A stretch of 64,000 nt of DNA from Ctenosaura bakeri (GCA_948474755.1 CAOLHI010002504.1:62001-126000), one strand, 5' to 3'; positions 36,917-46,921 are shown, counted from the first letter of the stretch. Notes: generated from the sequence alone by a model not told the origin. Numbers and translations are program-made.

Positions 36917-38829
36917 TCACCGAGGCCCCGTGACCTGCTCCCTCCACTGGAGCAGCTGTGCAACGGTCTGCTCCATGGCGGCTAGGCGGTGTTGAACCGT
37001 GGCCTCCAGAAACCCCAGCCTCTGAGCCACAGCCGTAGCCATTGCCTCCACGGACCTCAGGAGGGTCTCATCTGCAGGGGATAGACAGGTGGACACCAAG
37101 GCGTCGCATGGCCACGGAAAGCCCAGCGGCGGCCCCTACAGCATGCCCCAAGGGGTGGTTGGGCAGTAGCCGCCCTGACACTCACATTCCCTCCTGTTGT
37201 GCTCCTCCGACGAGGCCACCCGCTCCTCCAGTTCCCGCAGTCGCAGGAGCAAGTCCGGCACCGTGGGTAGCTCTGGCCCGTGGACGACTCCAGCCACACC
37301 TGTGGGAGCAGCAATCTGTCACTGTGTGGCCATGGCTGCACAGGAGTTGCCGAAGCTCCCACAGGCAACCACCGTCACTGCGGACAGGCCTGGGACAGGG
37401 GGACCCCCGTCAGGACACCACCCTCCCCGTACTCACCTTCGTCGCCAGCCGCCAGCGCCGGAGAAGCCACACGCCGCACAGCCGCCCCCAAGGGCTCCAC
37501 GCCGGCCATCCGCTGCTGGAGGAGGACAGGTCCCTCTCCTATCAGGGATGACATGACAGCAAAAGCTCAGGGGGGAAAGATTCCCGAGCTTCCGTGTGCA
37601 GGGAAGCTGGGAGAGGTTCACACATGGCTGTCCGTGTGCCAGCAGGCCAGTCCCATCGCCACTCACCAGGCACATGGCTCGGCCCCGCTGTCGGCGAGCT
37701 CCCGGTGCCATCATCCGCCACGCCAACATCCTCCTCCGACGTGGTGGTGGTGGTGGTGGACAGTCCCTGGGGGGTGGTGCCAGATGCAGCTGGGGGAGCA
37801 ACGACAGCAGGATCAGCCACAGCTGCAGCCGCCCAGCCCCCCCCCAGGAGGATGGAGAGCCCAGGCAGGATTCCCTGACAGCAGCACAAATGCAGTGTGG
37901 CCGCTGGCCATGTAGGCAGGGCGGGGGTCCTCACCTGTACTGGCAGCCTCAGGCGTCACAGGAGCAGGGGCGCGTGCTTGCAGACGGCTTCCCGACGTCC
38001 CCTCCCCCTCTGAGGACTGGGAGGACTCTGGCAGAGGCCTCATCCCGCGGCGAGCTGCAAGCAGGGGGCAAAAGTGGATCTTAGCTGGGCGGCCCGGACA
38101 GAGACTACTGCACGGACAGTGGCAGGGGCCACGGCACCGCCCCCAGAGAGGGGCACTGCCACTGTCTCTGCATAGGGAATCCCATGGGCAGGGTGGCGCG
38201 GGGACATCTACCTCGCCGTCTTGTCCCGGGCTGTCCCGCAGCGGCCGTGGGAGCGTGGACAAGACGCCTCCGTGCTCCTGTGGGAAGAACAGAAGCGAGG
38301 GGGCGGTAGTGAGGCGTCCGTCCCCCACGGTTGTCCCTTGGGGCAGCCCTTTCAGGTGGCCACCGAGGCCGGAGGCCAGCAATGAGTGAGGTGGCACCAT
38401 GGCCTGGCCGTCCATGGCTTGGTTGTCGCCCCCCTCACAGGGCCATGGTGGCATGGGAGCAAGGACAACATGGGCATGTGCGTTGTCACTTACCGCCCTT
38501 GTGTCTCTCGGCCCACCTGGGCTTTCCCGTCACCTTCCATATGCGGAACATGGCCGCGAAGAACTTCGGCCGGGCATGCGGGGGCGGATGGCCACGGAAC
38601 AGCTCCATTGTGTCAAAAAAACGACACTTTAGGGCCTTGAACTTGTTGGTGACCTGGGCCGCCGTCCGTTCAAAGCCCTTGGCCGTGAGGCCAGCCGCAA
38701 GGCCCTCATACAGGGCCTTGCTGGGCAGTGGGGTGCTCTTCATAAGCACATCCACGCCCTCGCTGGCCGCCACGAGGACAGGAGAACCTGCACCTCATCG
38801 TCGGCCCACAGGGTCCCTTCCCGAGGCAT
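36917..38829 (-). CDS. SANT/Myb-like DNA-binding protein 1 of the Harbinger element
   Basis: I place seven exons: 38829-38494, 38277-38212, 38054-37935, 37789-37667, 37538-37437, 37299-37186 and 37071-36917. All have GT/AG borders, and the six introns are all phase 1. The five middle exons are exact multiples of three (66, 120, 123, 102 and 114 bp). The first exon starts with MPREGTLWADDEVQVLLSSW and continues through GLTAKGFERTAAQVTNKFKA, a trihelix/SANT-like DNA-binding domain. A Ser/Thr/acidic linker follows (exons 3-4). The C-terminus is helical and probably coiled-coil (LRELEERVASSEEHNRRE, then RSVEAMATAVAQRLGFLE). Predicted length is about 340 residues. By analogy with known Harbinger Myb-like proteins it should bind the transposon and assist the transposase in the nucleus. 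One base appears missing near 38770, where the frame changes inside the SANT domain. Exon 2, a basic 22-codon exon, is the least certain. Confidence 0.8.
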
Positions 38830-39233
38830 GCCCACACGCACCCGCGACGTACCACACACACAACACGCACACAACACACAACAACCACTCAGACGCCACG
38901 CACAGACACACTCGCCTCACCATGCAAACAGGAACCCACACTCACTCCGCCCCTAGTTCCAACGGTCCTGAGCTGGCCACTTCCTTTGCCCTCCAGGGGG
39001 CTTTCCCAAATAGACACGGCTGTCATCACACAGCGACAGGCAGGCAGCCCAGGCGGGCTTTCCTTTTAGTTTCTGAGGTCGCCCATAGGGGCGGCTGCCA
39101 GTCCCTTGCCAGGAGTTCCTCGGTTCCATCGTTAGCACGTTACTACGTGGGCAGGGGCTCTCGTGCCTGCCCGCGCCTCCAGCCAAAGCTCCGAGGGGAA
39201 ACGTGCCCCCTCGGTGCACCGCAGGAAGGCGAC
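38830..39233. promoter_or_regulatory. Shared spacer between divergent Myb-like genes
   Basis: 404 bp separate the two start codons, which face away from each other. The spacer must hold both promoters and 5' UTRs. It is CpG-rich and contains one GTTAGCAC motif (39131-39138) and a CA-rich stretch (about 38850-38885). I see no TATA box. Confidence 0.55.
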
Positions 39234-41498
39234 ATGGACGCACCCGCCTCCCCCGAGAGGGTTCAAGGGAGAGGAATAGCATGGCGGGCCGCTGAGATTG
39301 AGGATCTCCTAGAGATCTGGGGCCAGCCGAGGTATCAGGAGCTCCTGCGCAGTAGCCAGAGGAACATACAAGTGTTCCAGGAGATCGCAGCAGAGATGGG
39401 ACGCAAGGGTCACCGCCGGACGGCCGTGGAATGTAGGAACAAGACGAAAATGATGCGCCAGGAGTACCGCCGGGTCCTCGCCCATAACCGCATGACGGGA
39501 GCGCAGCCCGCCACCTGCCCCTACTATAGGCAACTCCATGACATCCTCCGTGGGGATGCGAGCATGGCCCCGAAGCGTGTCGCCTCTAGCCTCAAACTGG
39601 TCCGTGGTGGTGGCGGTGGACGCGCAGACACCAGGGTTCCGCACCCGAGGAAGAGCCCATGGATGCATCTCAGACCACGGATGACGGCCCTGCAGTGTCG
39701 ACCGGTAGGAACGTCCCTGGGGGAAGGGGCCTCCTGGGTTGGTGGCGGTGGCACGTGGGGCACTGGGCCGGAACCCACTGTCTGCCCCACAGGCTGCCAG
39801 GCACAGGGGAAGCGATGGGACCTGGAGTCCCCTCCGGAGCCCGGGCTGCCTCCCCCCGCGCTCCCGCTCTGGGCTGTTGGCTTCCCGTGGGAACGGCCCG
39901 AATGGGAGTGCCAGGAGCCAGGCAGTTCTCAGGCCTTGGATGCAGGTGCATGTCTGGGATAGCAGGGAGGCGACAGGGTTGGAATGTGGGCTGCTGATAA
40001 GCGGCTCCCAGTCTGGCAGCCCTTGCAGTTCAGGAATGTCAACTGAGCGGGCATAGGGAAAACATGGCACAGTGGCTCATCAGCGGACGGAGGAAGCGGG
40101 GGAAGCCAAGGGCAGAGTGAGCTCAGGAGGCCTGGCCTGGACAAGCACGGCAGGTGACACAGTGACGTGTGCCATGGTAAGCGCCATGCACCCGCTTCTG
40201 CAGCACGGCCCCCGGTGGGGTCCCTATGGCACTGAGGCACACCCTGGTGCTGCTCCGTTGGCCGTGACTGCTTGTGTGTGCGTGTGATGCAGAAACATGG
40301 CACTCCATGGGCAACATCTCTATGTCCAGCCCTCGGATCCCGCGGCCCCCTCGTGCCCACGTTCCCCTGTATGCAACAGGAAAGTCCCTCCGTGCCACCC
40401 CAGGCATGCGTGGCCGACGTGGCCACGCTGCCATTGGGCACGGCCATCGGGAGCCGGGGCGTCAGCTGTCACTGGGTGCCAGGGGGGCCTGTCGCCAGCC
40501 ATCCGCTCAAGTAGACAGTGTGTGGTGTCATGCTCTTGACAGGGTCTGCGGCATGAGCGGAGGACAATATGCCAGATGAGGACAGCATGGGAAGCTGCAA
40601 CCAACCCCTGCCTAGTGGCCAAGGCAGCGTGGGTAGTTTCGAGGGCGCTGGCGGCGGCCAGGGAAGCGAGGAGTCGGCCGATGACGAGGCCATGTTAGGG
40701 AGAGCGGCCACCGACTCGGGGCTTTTTCGCCCTGGTAAGCATGATGAGAAAAGACCTCTACACCGTGGCCGGATGGTGCAGAGCCCTCCCATAGAGGCGC
40801 TGCCCAGTGAACCATAGATGCTGCCAGTGTGGCACCCATGCAGCAGGGGCCTGTGTCCCTCCCTCATGTTTCTGGCCGTCCGGAAATGTGTTGTGAGCCC
40901 ACAGGGCACCGGGGGTGGGGGTTGTCCTGCTCCCTGGACTGACAACTTGTCTGTGTTCCTTCCAGAGCCAGGTCCGAGTGAGCGAAGCGGCGAATCCACT
41001 GTCAGCACTGCGGCGATGTCTCCCCGCTCAAGGATGGTGGCTGCCCGGGCGAGGGACCGCACAGGGCATAGGGGCGAGGCAATTGCCACGGCCATCATGC
41101 AGCACTCACGGGAGCTGCATGATGCCTCGGCAGCCGAGTGGAGGGCGCACCAGAGAGGGATGGAGACGGCGCTGACTGCTACCAATGCCATTCTCCAGCA
41201 ACTGGTCGACACGTACAGGGAGGATGTGGACAGGAACGCAGAGTGCCAGGAAGGTGTGGTGGAGGAGATGCGCAGCACGAACAGGCTCATGTCTGCCATA
41301 CTGCGCAAGCTGGGGTCTCGCCCTTCGGGCGGTGGCTCCACTCCCCTGGCTTCCTCTGCGGTCCCCTCCACATCGCAACAAGGGATGGCCGGGCTTCCCT
41401 CTGTCGCCCAGCCACCTCCTGAGGGGCTGTCCCAAGAGGAGGCTGCTGTTGAGACGGGGAGACGTGCGCGAAAGAGAGTGCAACGCTATAGCCCATGA
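39234..41498 (+). CDS. SANT/Myb-like DNA-binding protein 2 of the Harbinger element
   Basis: I place four exons: 39234-39704, 39793-39945, 40543 (or 40558)-40734 and 40966-41498. All introns are phase 1 with GT/AG borders. Exon 1 encodes a clear Myb/SANT-like domain at about residues 15-110 (WRAAEIEDLLEIWGQPRYQE ... GRKGHRRTAVECRNKTKMMR). Exons 2-3 are Pro/Glu/acidic linker. Exon 4 encodes a long helical region (ETALTATNAILQQLVDTYRE) and a basic C-terminus ending RARKRVQRYSP. Predicted length is about 450 residues. Family knowledge assigns DNA binding and nuclear import of the transposase. Exon 1 is one base short: the SANT frame gives way to an acidic frame (EEEPMDASQTTDDGPAVST) between about 39595 and 39650. 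If exon 3 starts at the better acceptor (40543) it has an in-frame TGA at 40554 that looks like a CpG-decayed CGA. The acceptor at 40558 avoids it. Confidence 0.83.
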
Positions 41499-41716
41499 TT
41501 TGGCTTGCCTTGCCTGAAGGGGGGGAGGACATCTCTGCAGGGAAGGGGACGTTAACTGCTTGCCTTCTCTATGCCTTCTGGTACCCGGGTGGGGACCTGC
41601 TTCTGCTCTGCTGGTGAGCATTGCTGCTGGCGGCAAACAGGGAACAACATCTGGCACTCGCTGCCCGGCATGGGTTCCCTCTTCTGCCTGCCTGTCACCG
41701 CGTACGGAGACTGCCT

Positions 41717-41722
41717 AATAAA
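41717..41722 (+). terminator. Poly(A) signal of the plus-strand Myb-like gene
   Basis: AATAAA, 219 bp past the stop codon, followed by a TG-rich stretch (TGTCTGTGTCC), as expected for a cleavage site. Confidence 0.75.
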
Positions 41723-41968
41723 CACACATTCCTGCCACCATGTCTGTGTCCTTCCTGCCCAGCAGTTAAGAGTGGGTGTGACAGGGATGCCTCAGTCATG
41801 GGCGCCTCTCCTGCACTGGCTGCCCCTCGGCATGCCCTCTGATGTTCCCGTGGCGTGTCTCCCCCTCCCTCTGCCAACGGGGACCATGGACCATGCTGGT
41901 AGCGCGAGCGTGCTGTGCTTATGGCAATGAGGGTCCACACAAGGGGTCATGGGGCACCACGTGTACCA

Positions 41969-41974
41969 TTTATT
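41969..41974 (-). terminator. Poly(A) signal of the transposase gene
   Basis: AATAAA on the minus strand, 117 bp past the transposase stop. It lies 247 bp from the poly(A) signal of the convergent Myb-like gene. Confidence 0.75.
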
Positions 41975-42090
41975 CACAGAGGCAAAGGCTGATGCATACA
42001 GAATACGTGCTGTGCTTCCATGTTTCGTCACCAGATCGGGGAGGGAAGGCACACGGTGTCTTGGCTGCGGCTGGGGGCGGAGACGGTGGA

Positions 42091-43693
42091 TCAGCCAGCG
42101 ATCATCCTGGCGATGGCGTCCCTGACCCTCTGGCCCTCCCGCAGCCTCCTCTGATCGTGTGCCGCGTAGACGTAGGCACCTGGGGGGATGGTGACGGGTG
42201 CGGGCGGGGGGAGGCTGGGATGCAATGCATGGCCCTTGCTTTCGCAGATGTTGTGCAGGACCACGCAGGCAGCGACGACCGGCAGGAAATTAGGCTCCGA
42301 GACGGTCAGTGGAGCTGACAGGCAGCCCCATCTGGCCTTCAGCCTACCAAAGGCACGCTCCACGACATTGCGGCACTGATGGAATACTCTGTTGTAGGCC
42401 ATTTGCTGGGGGTTTAGGCGACCTCTGTAGGGCTTCATGAGCCACCGTCCCAAGGGGTAGGCTCCATCTGCCAAGATGACGGGCCTGACCCGCACGCCGT
42501 GGATGGTGACGGTCGGGTTCCGGGGACGAATCGCTTGGCCTCCATGGCCTGCCACAGGGCTGAGTGGCGGAAGACATGTGCATCATGGGTGCGACCCGTA
42601 TACCCCAACTCAATATCCAGGAACTGCCCGGAATGATCTGTCAGACCTTGCAGCAGGATGGAGAAGCTGTCCTTTCTGTTGAGGAACTCCTGTGCCCGTG
42701 CTTTCGGGGGCCGTACGGGGATATGGGTCCCGTCCACGGCGCCAATACACTGGGGGAATCCCATGGCCTCGAAGCCGTCCATGACCTAAAGGTGGGATGT
42801 GAAACTGCCATCAACAGGGGACATCAATGTCTTGGGGGCTTCGCTGACGCCACTGGGACGTGACATGGCTCGGGGAGGCGGGGACTGACGGGAGGATGGA
42901 GCCACCGCCCCCTGCCTGGTGACGCCCGCCCACCGGCCCCGGCTATGTGTCCCTAGTGGCAGCGTGCCACCTGAGCTGTGGGGATGGGAGGGGGCGCGCG
43001 CCACGGCTGTGCATGACATGGCAGTCGCCAGACGGTCATGCTGCCTGATGCACAGCCGCTACTGCTGAGCGGACTCACCGTGCAGTGGTTGTGCAGGCGG
43101 ACAGTGGTGCTCAGCAGGACATGTTCTATGGTGAGGCAGACTTCCACGCCGATCTCTGCCACAGTGGAGATTCCGAGTCCGAAGGTGTTGGCGGTCTTCC
43201 TGTAGGTTAGGGGAGTGGAGAGCCACCAGATCGCGACGGCGACCCGCTCCTCTACAGAGATGGGCACCCTCATGACGGTAGTGGCGCGCTGAAGCTGTGG
43301 GCGCAGATGTTCCACGATTTCGAAGAGGGTGGCCCATGTCATTCTGAAGTGGTACAGCCACGTTTCGTCATCCCAGGTTGCCAGCACTTCCTGGAGCCAC
43401 CAGTCTCGCTGCACACGGGTCCTGATCCACCATCTCCGGGGGCGCGGAAGGGTGCCCAGCCAGGCATGCACTGCGACGTGGGGATCGGCTAGCTGCTCCC
43501 CGTCGGATGCTGCGGAGGCAGTGGTGGTGGCGGCTGCTCGGGTGCAGACGGCCACAGCCGCCCCCACGACGGCTCCCCGCCCCGCCGCCGCTGTCCTGCC
43601 GTCCAGGCTCGCACAGCAGTCACGTTGTTCATATACAGCTGTATTGCCAGTGTCCCGAGGGGCTCTGTCTCGCCAGGCTCCATGGCGGGTCAT
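42091..43693 (-). CDS. HARBI1-like PIF/Harbinger transposase
   Basis: Two exons, 43693-43079 (205 codons) and 42785-42091, are separated by a phase 0 intron with donor GTGAGT and acceptor CCACCTTTAG. Exon 1 carries an HTH region typical of the family (VEERVAVAIWWLSTPLTYRK, then NTFGLGISTVAEIGVEV). Exon 2 carries the DDE nuclease: first Asp in CIGAVDGTHIP, the conserved GYTGRTHDAHVFRHS, second Asp in VILADGAYPLGRW, and Glu in VVERAFGRLKARW. A C-terminal VVLHNICE motif follows. Predicted length is about 436 residues, against about 350 for the domesticated HARBI1 protein, with the extra length at the N-terminus. It should cut and paste DNA with matching ends and make 3-bp duplications. Exon 2 is one base short: the frame changes between the first and second Asp, at about 42530, so this copy cannot make full transposase as written. 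The first 60 residues are low-complexity and another frame is also open there, so the start is uncertain. Confidence 0.9.
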
Positions 43694-43841
43694 CGGCGTA
43701 GTGGGGAGGCTGCTGCTCCAGCTGCGTCACAGCTGCAATGCTTCCAGCCAGTCTCCACCTTTTCCGGGGCGGCTCGTTAGGAGGAGTGAGCCCTGCTACT
43801 GGGCTGCCCTTGGGGCTGCTGCGATGACCCGTTGGCAGGAT

Positions 43842-43925
43842 CTATCGTTAACGTTAGCACGATGGACCGAAAAAAATAAAAATAAAAAAAAACTCACCGG
43901 CCAATCAGGGCCGGTGGGGCGGGGA
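43842..43925 (-). promoter_or_regulatory. Transposase upstream region with GC box, CCAAT box and possible 5' UTR intron
   Basis: Read on the minus strand: CCCCGCCCC (43916-43924), ATTGG (43901-43905), then CCG/GTGAGT (donor at 43897-43898), a T-rich tract, GTGCTAAC (43853-43860) resembling a branch point, and GATAG at 43842-43846. This could be a CCAAT/GC-box promoter followed by a very short leader intron. It is predicted from motifs only. Confidence 0.4.
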
Positions 43926-44089
43926 TAGGAGGGACCTGGGCGTGGCCCTTGACACTCACATGCGGAAAAGGCACCGGATGGGGACCGGTGCTCTCTCGCA
44001 AATGCCCTGCTGTGTGCGGAGTGCAAGGGGCTTTTTTGCGAAGTTTACAATAGCGCGAGGGCTCTCCCTCATCGCGCTAATGACCTACG

Positions 44090-44105
44090 TGCGAAAAGGG
44101 CCTGC
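44090..44105 (-). repeat. Right TIR with TGC target duplication
   Basis: TGCGAAAAGGGCC followed by TGC, the mirror of the left end. Confidence 0.9.
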
Positions 44106-44266
44106 GCTGTGGAAGGAAGAGGCGGGGCTCTTGCGCTACCTGTTCAGGAGCAGGCAGCTCGTGCAGAGCTGAAGCAGCGGAGACTCGAGACCCTCTCGCT
44201 GGAGGCTGCTTGCACGATCCCTGCACCCCAGCACCAAAAAAAAAAAAGTAAGCTGCATAAAGGGCC
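44103..44266. mobile_element. Family B MITE, right part (interrupted host element)
   Basis: It resumes GCTGTGGAAGGAAGAGGCGG after the TGC duplication, runs through CAGGCAGCTCGTGCAGAGCT, and ends CATAAAGGGCC followed by TAT (44267-44269). That matches the TAT before 35540. Together the two parts form one element of about 436 bp. Confidence 0.85.
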
Positions 44267-45639
44267 TATATCTTCAGCAGAATGAAGTCACTTTTCCTGG
44301 ACTGTATCACTTCATATTTTCTGCAGTTTACACATGAAGCAGAGACTTGCTTTTAATGCCCAAGACATGGGAAAAGGTTTTTTTTTTTTTGGATTACAAC
44401 TACATGGGCCATGTAGTCAACAAAACAAAACAAAACCACACCTCTTCCAGGCATAATACCCCAGTATCAATGCTACGTGACCTGAGCTTCCTTCCCTGTT
44501 AATGTGTTACTGACATTATTTTTTCTTCATCTGCTATATGCTGAATTTGTTGAGTCTGTGATAACTTCTCTTGTACTGATTTGAAATCCAAGCAAGGTTT
44601 GTCCTTTTGGCTGAAGTTATATTTGAACAACATAATTGCCCTTTAAGAGGCTATCAGTGGGTCAAATTATACCCAAGCAGCTGCGCTATATGAAAAATCA
44701 GGTTGGGTACTTCACAGAGCTTTAGCTTGAATGTACGCTTATCTGCTAGAGATACATGAATCTCCCTCTCAAGTTGAAGCCTTTGTGGACATTCCATGTG
44801 AATGTTCACAAAGTCCTCAAGGATTTGTGAGTGTTTCTCCTTCAATGTTTGCAAACTGCTTCTCTGGGTCACTGCCTCCTTCCTTTGATCTAAGCTCCTC
44901 TCTGAAACACACTTTGGGCAGAGCAAAGTAAGGGAAAGAAGTTGTTTCAGGCACAGGAGAACCTCATCATGAAGCTGAGTGGGTCAGTCACCTTAGGTGG
45001 CAGATGCTGGGAGTGGCAGCAAAGCACTGGAGGACACAGCTGTGTGCTAAGCAGCCTGGCTTGCACCCTCTGAGCTAGCATGTTGCCTTCAGGTGCAATG
45101 GAAGATGCTGTCCCATGATCAATGTTAAAGATGCATCCAGCTGCCAGTCCAGTTGGTTTTGGCACATGAAATGGGAGAGACACCATTTTGTTTTTCATCT
45201 CGTACAATGCAATGTCCTGGGCTGATCCTGTTCAGGCACTTCCCACTATCCCACCAACACTTTCTGGATGGGGAAATGGTGCTTTGCATGTGGTTCCTGC
45301 AAAACAGAATATGAAATTATTTTTTGTGTAGACAATGCTAGATTCTGTAGTTCCAGACTAGTTCACCAGCACGGAAGAATAGTCTCCATTGGTGACAGAG
45401 AGTACTGCAGCTGAACTAACTTGGCCTTCTCTCCTGTGTCAAGGTAAATTTCTGCGCAAATTTCCTTCTTGAGCAGGAGATTCATATGTCTCTAGTAGAC
45501 AGAACAGAGAAGATGGTGGAGGCATCTTGGAAGATCAGGGTAAGGAGAGCTTTTTGGGAAGGTTTGTGACTCCCCCATGCCCTGTAATGTGACATCATTC
45601 ATTTCATGTGGAAAATTAAAAACTTTACTGAGAGCCAGT
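44267..45639. other. No recognisable feature
   Basis: The sequence returns to AT-rich unique DNA. The open frames on both strands between 44654 and 45207 have no recognisable homology. Confidence 0.4.
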
Positions 45640-46327
45640 GAGTGACACCTGGCTTGACCACAGTACACGTGAAAAGTTTCTAGGAGTCTTAGTAGACCAC
45701 AAGCTGAACATGAGTCAGCAGTGTGATGTGGCAGCTAGGAAAGCTAATACAATTCTGGGCTACCTCAATATAATGTCTAGGTCAAGGAAAGTGACAGTAC
45801 CACTCTAATCTGCTTCTGTCAGACCTCATCTGGAATACTGTGCCCAGTCCTGGGCGCCACAGTTCAGGAAGGATATTAGCAAGCTGGAATGTGTCCAGAG
45901 GAGGGTGACCAAAATGGTAGAAGGCCTGGAAACCATGCCTAACGAAGAGAGGCTTAGGGAACTGGGTATGTTTTTTGTGCAGAAGAGAAGGTTAAGAGGC
46001 AACATAATAATGTTTAAATACTTGAAGGGATGTAAAACAGAGGATGAGGTAAGCCTGTTTCCTGCTGTTCTAGAGACTAAGACATGGAGGAATGGATTCA
46101 AACTTCAGGAAAAGAGGTTCTATCTAAACATTAGGAAAAACTTCCTGATAGAAAGAGCAGTTCCACAGTGGAATGCACTGCCTGAGAGTGTGGTGGAGTG
46201 TCCTCCTTGGAGGTTTTTAAAGAGAGGCTGGATGACCATTTGTCAGAAATGTTTTGATACTATATTCCTGCATGGCAGGGGGTTGGACTTGTGGTCTTGT
46301 GGTCTCTTCCAACTCTATGATTCTATG
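45640..46327 (+). mobile_element. CR1 LINE, 5'-truncated
   Basis: The translation has the CR1 ORF2 C-terminus: KDISKLECVQ, KMVEGLETMPNEERLRELGM, KRRLRGNIIMFKYLKGCKTE, NIRKNFLIERAVPQWNALPE. The 3' end is ACTCTATGATTCTATG. At least one stop lies upstream. It is the least damaged CR1 piece in the window. Confidence 0.92.
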
Positions 46328-46500
46328 TAGTGGCTTGAGCATTGGACTATAACCCTGGAGACCAGGTTTCAATTCCCTGCTTGGCCATGGAAACCCCCTG
46401 GGTTACTTTGGACAGGTCACACAGCCTCAGCCCCAGAAAACCCTGTAAGAGGGTCTCTTTAAGTTGGATATGACTTGATGGCACACAGCAATGACAACAT
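46328..46500 (+). repeat. MIR-like tRNA-derived SINE
   Basis: The order GAGCATTGGACTATAACCCT, then CAGGTTTCAATTCCCTGCTT (B-box region), then TTGGACAGGTCACACAGCC, then ATATGACTTGATGGCACACA matches the 27412 copy. It lies directly against the CR1 3' end. Confidence 0.78.
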
Positions 46501-46921
46501 GTTAGTTTGCAAAAAGGACACCATAATGCTGTCATTACTCCAAAACAAGATATTATCTCCAGGGTAACAATAGTAATATTCTTATTTGCCATGCATTACT
46601 TTTGAGCTCTGGCTGAAACAGAAGATGATTTGGTATAGAAAGCTTAAGTGGGTTGGGGAAACTGGCAAAAACTTAGTGCCCCAACCAGTACAAGCAAAAG
46701 CACTTTCTGCAATGGCAAAAGCACTGTTGGATGCAACCCAAAATTTGCAAGTTTGTGTGCTCTCCAGTTAAAATCAATAAAGCAACTCTTTGCATACTAA
46801 AACCTAACATGCCAGGAAGAAGGCTAAGCTGAACCTTTTCCATACTACATTAATCCCAAATACACATGGATTTTTTTTCTTAGATGGGGGAGATTCATAT
46901 AGGCAAATCCACATTTGCAGC

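Larger units (their letters stand above)
35815..44102. mobile_element. Autonomous-type PIF/Harbinger DNA transposon, three genes
   Basis: The element is 8,288 bp and has perfect 13-bp terminal inverted repeats, GGCCCTTTTCGCA at 35815-35827 and its complement at 44090-44102. It has a TGC target duplication (35812-35814, 44103-44105). Its base composition is strikingly GC- and CpG-rich against AT-rich flanks. It encodes a HARBI1-like DDE transposase (minus, right third) and two SANT/Myb-like proteins (minus, left half; plus, centre). Known vertebrate Harbingers encode one transposase and one Myb-like protein. The 3-bp duplication, TIR type and gene content together define the superfamily. The retained CpG content and single-base lesions indicate a recent insertion. 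Confidence 0.93.

Noticed and set aside
37042..38084. Several 90-210-residue plus-strand frames
   Set aside because: They are antisense to the well-supported minus-strand exons, have low-complexity composition, and lack splice or domain support.
38331..39962. 543-residue open frame on the plus strand
   Set aside because: Only its part after the ATG at 39234 matches a known domain. The upstream 300 residues run antisense through exon 1 of the minus-strand Myb-like gene and across the promoter spacer, so the long frame comes from GC-rich sequence.
40469..41371. 300-residue minus-strand frame
   Set aside because: It lies antisense to exons 3 and 4 of the plus-strand Myb-like gene, with Ser/Pro/Ala-rich composition and no motif.
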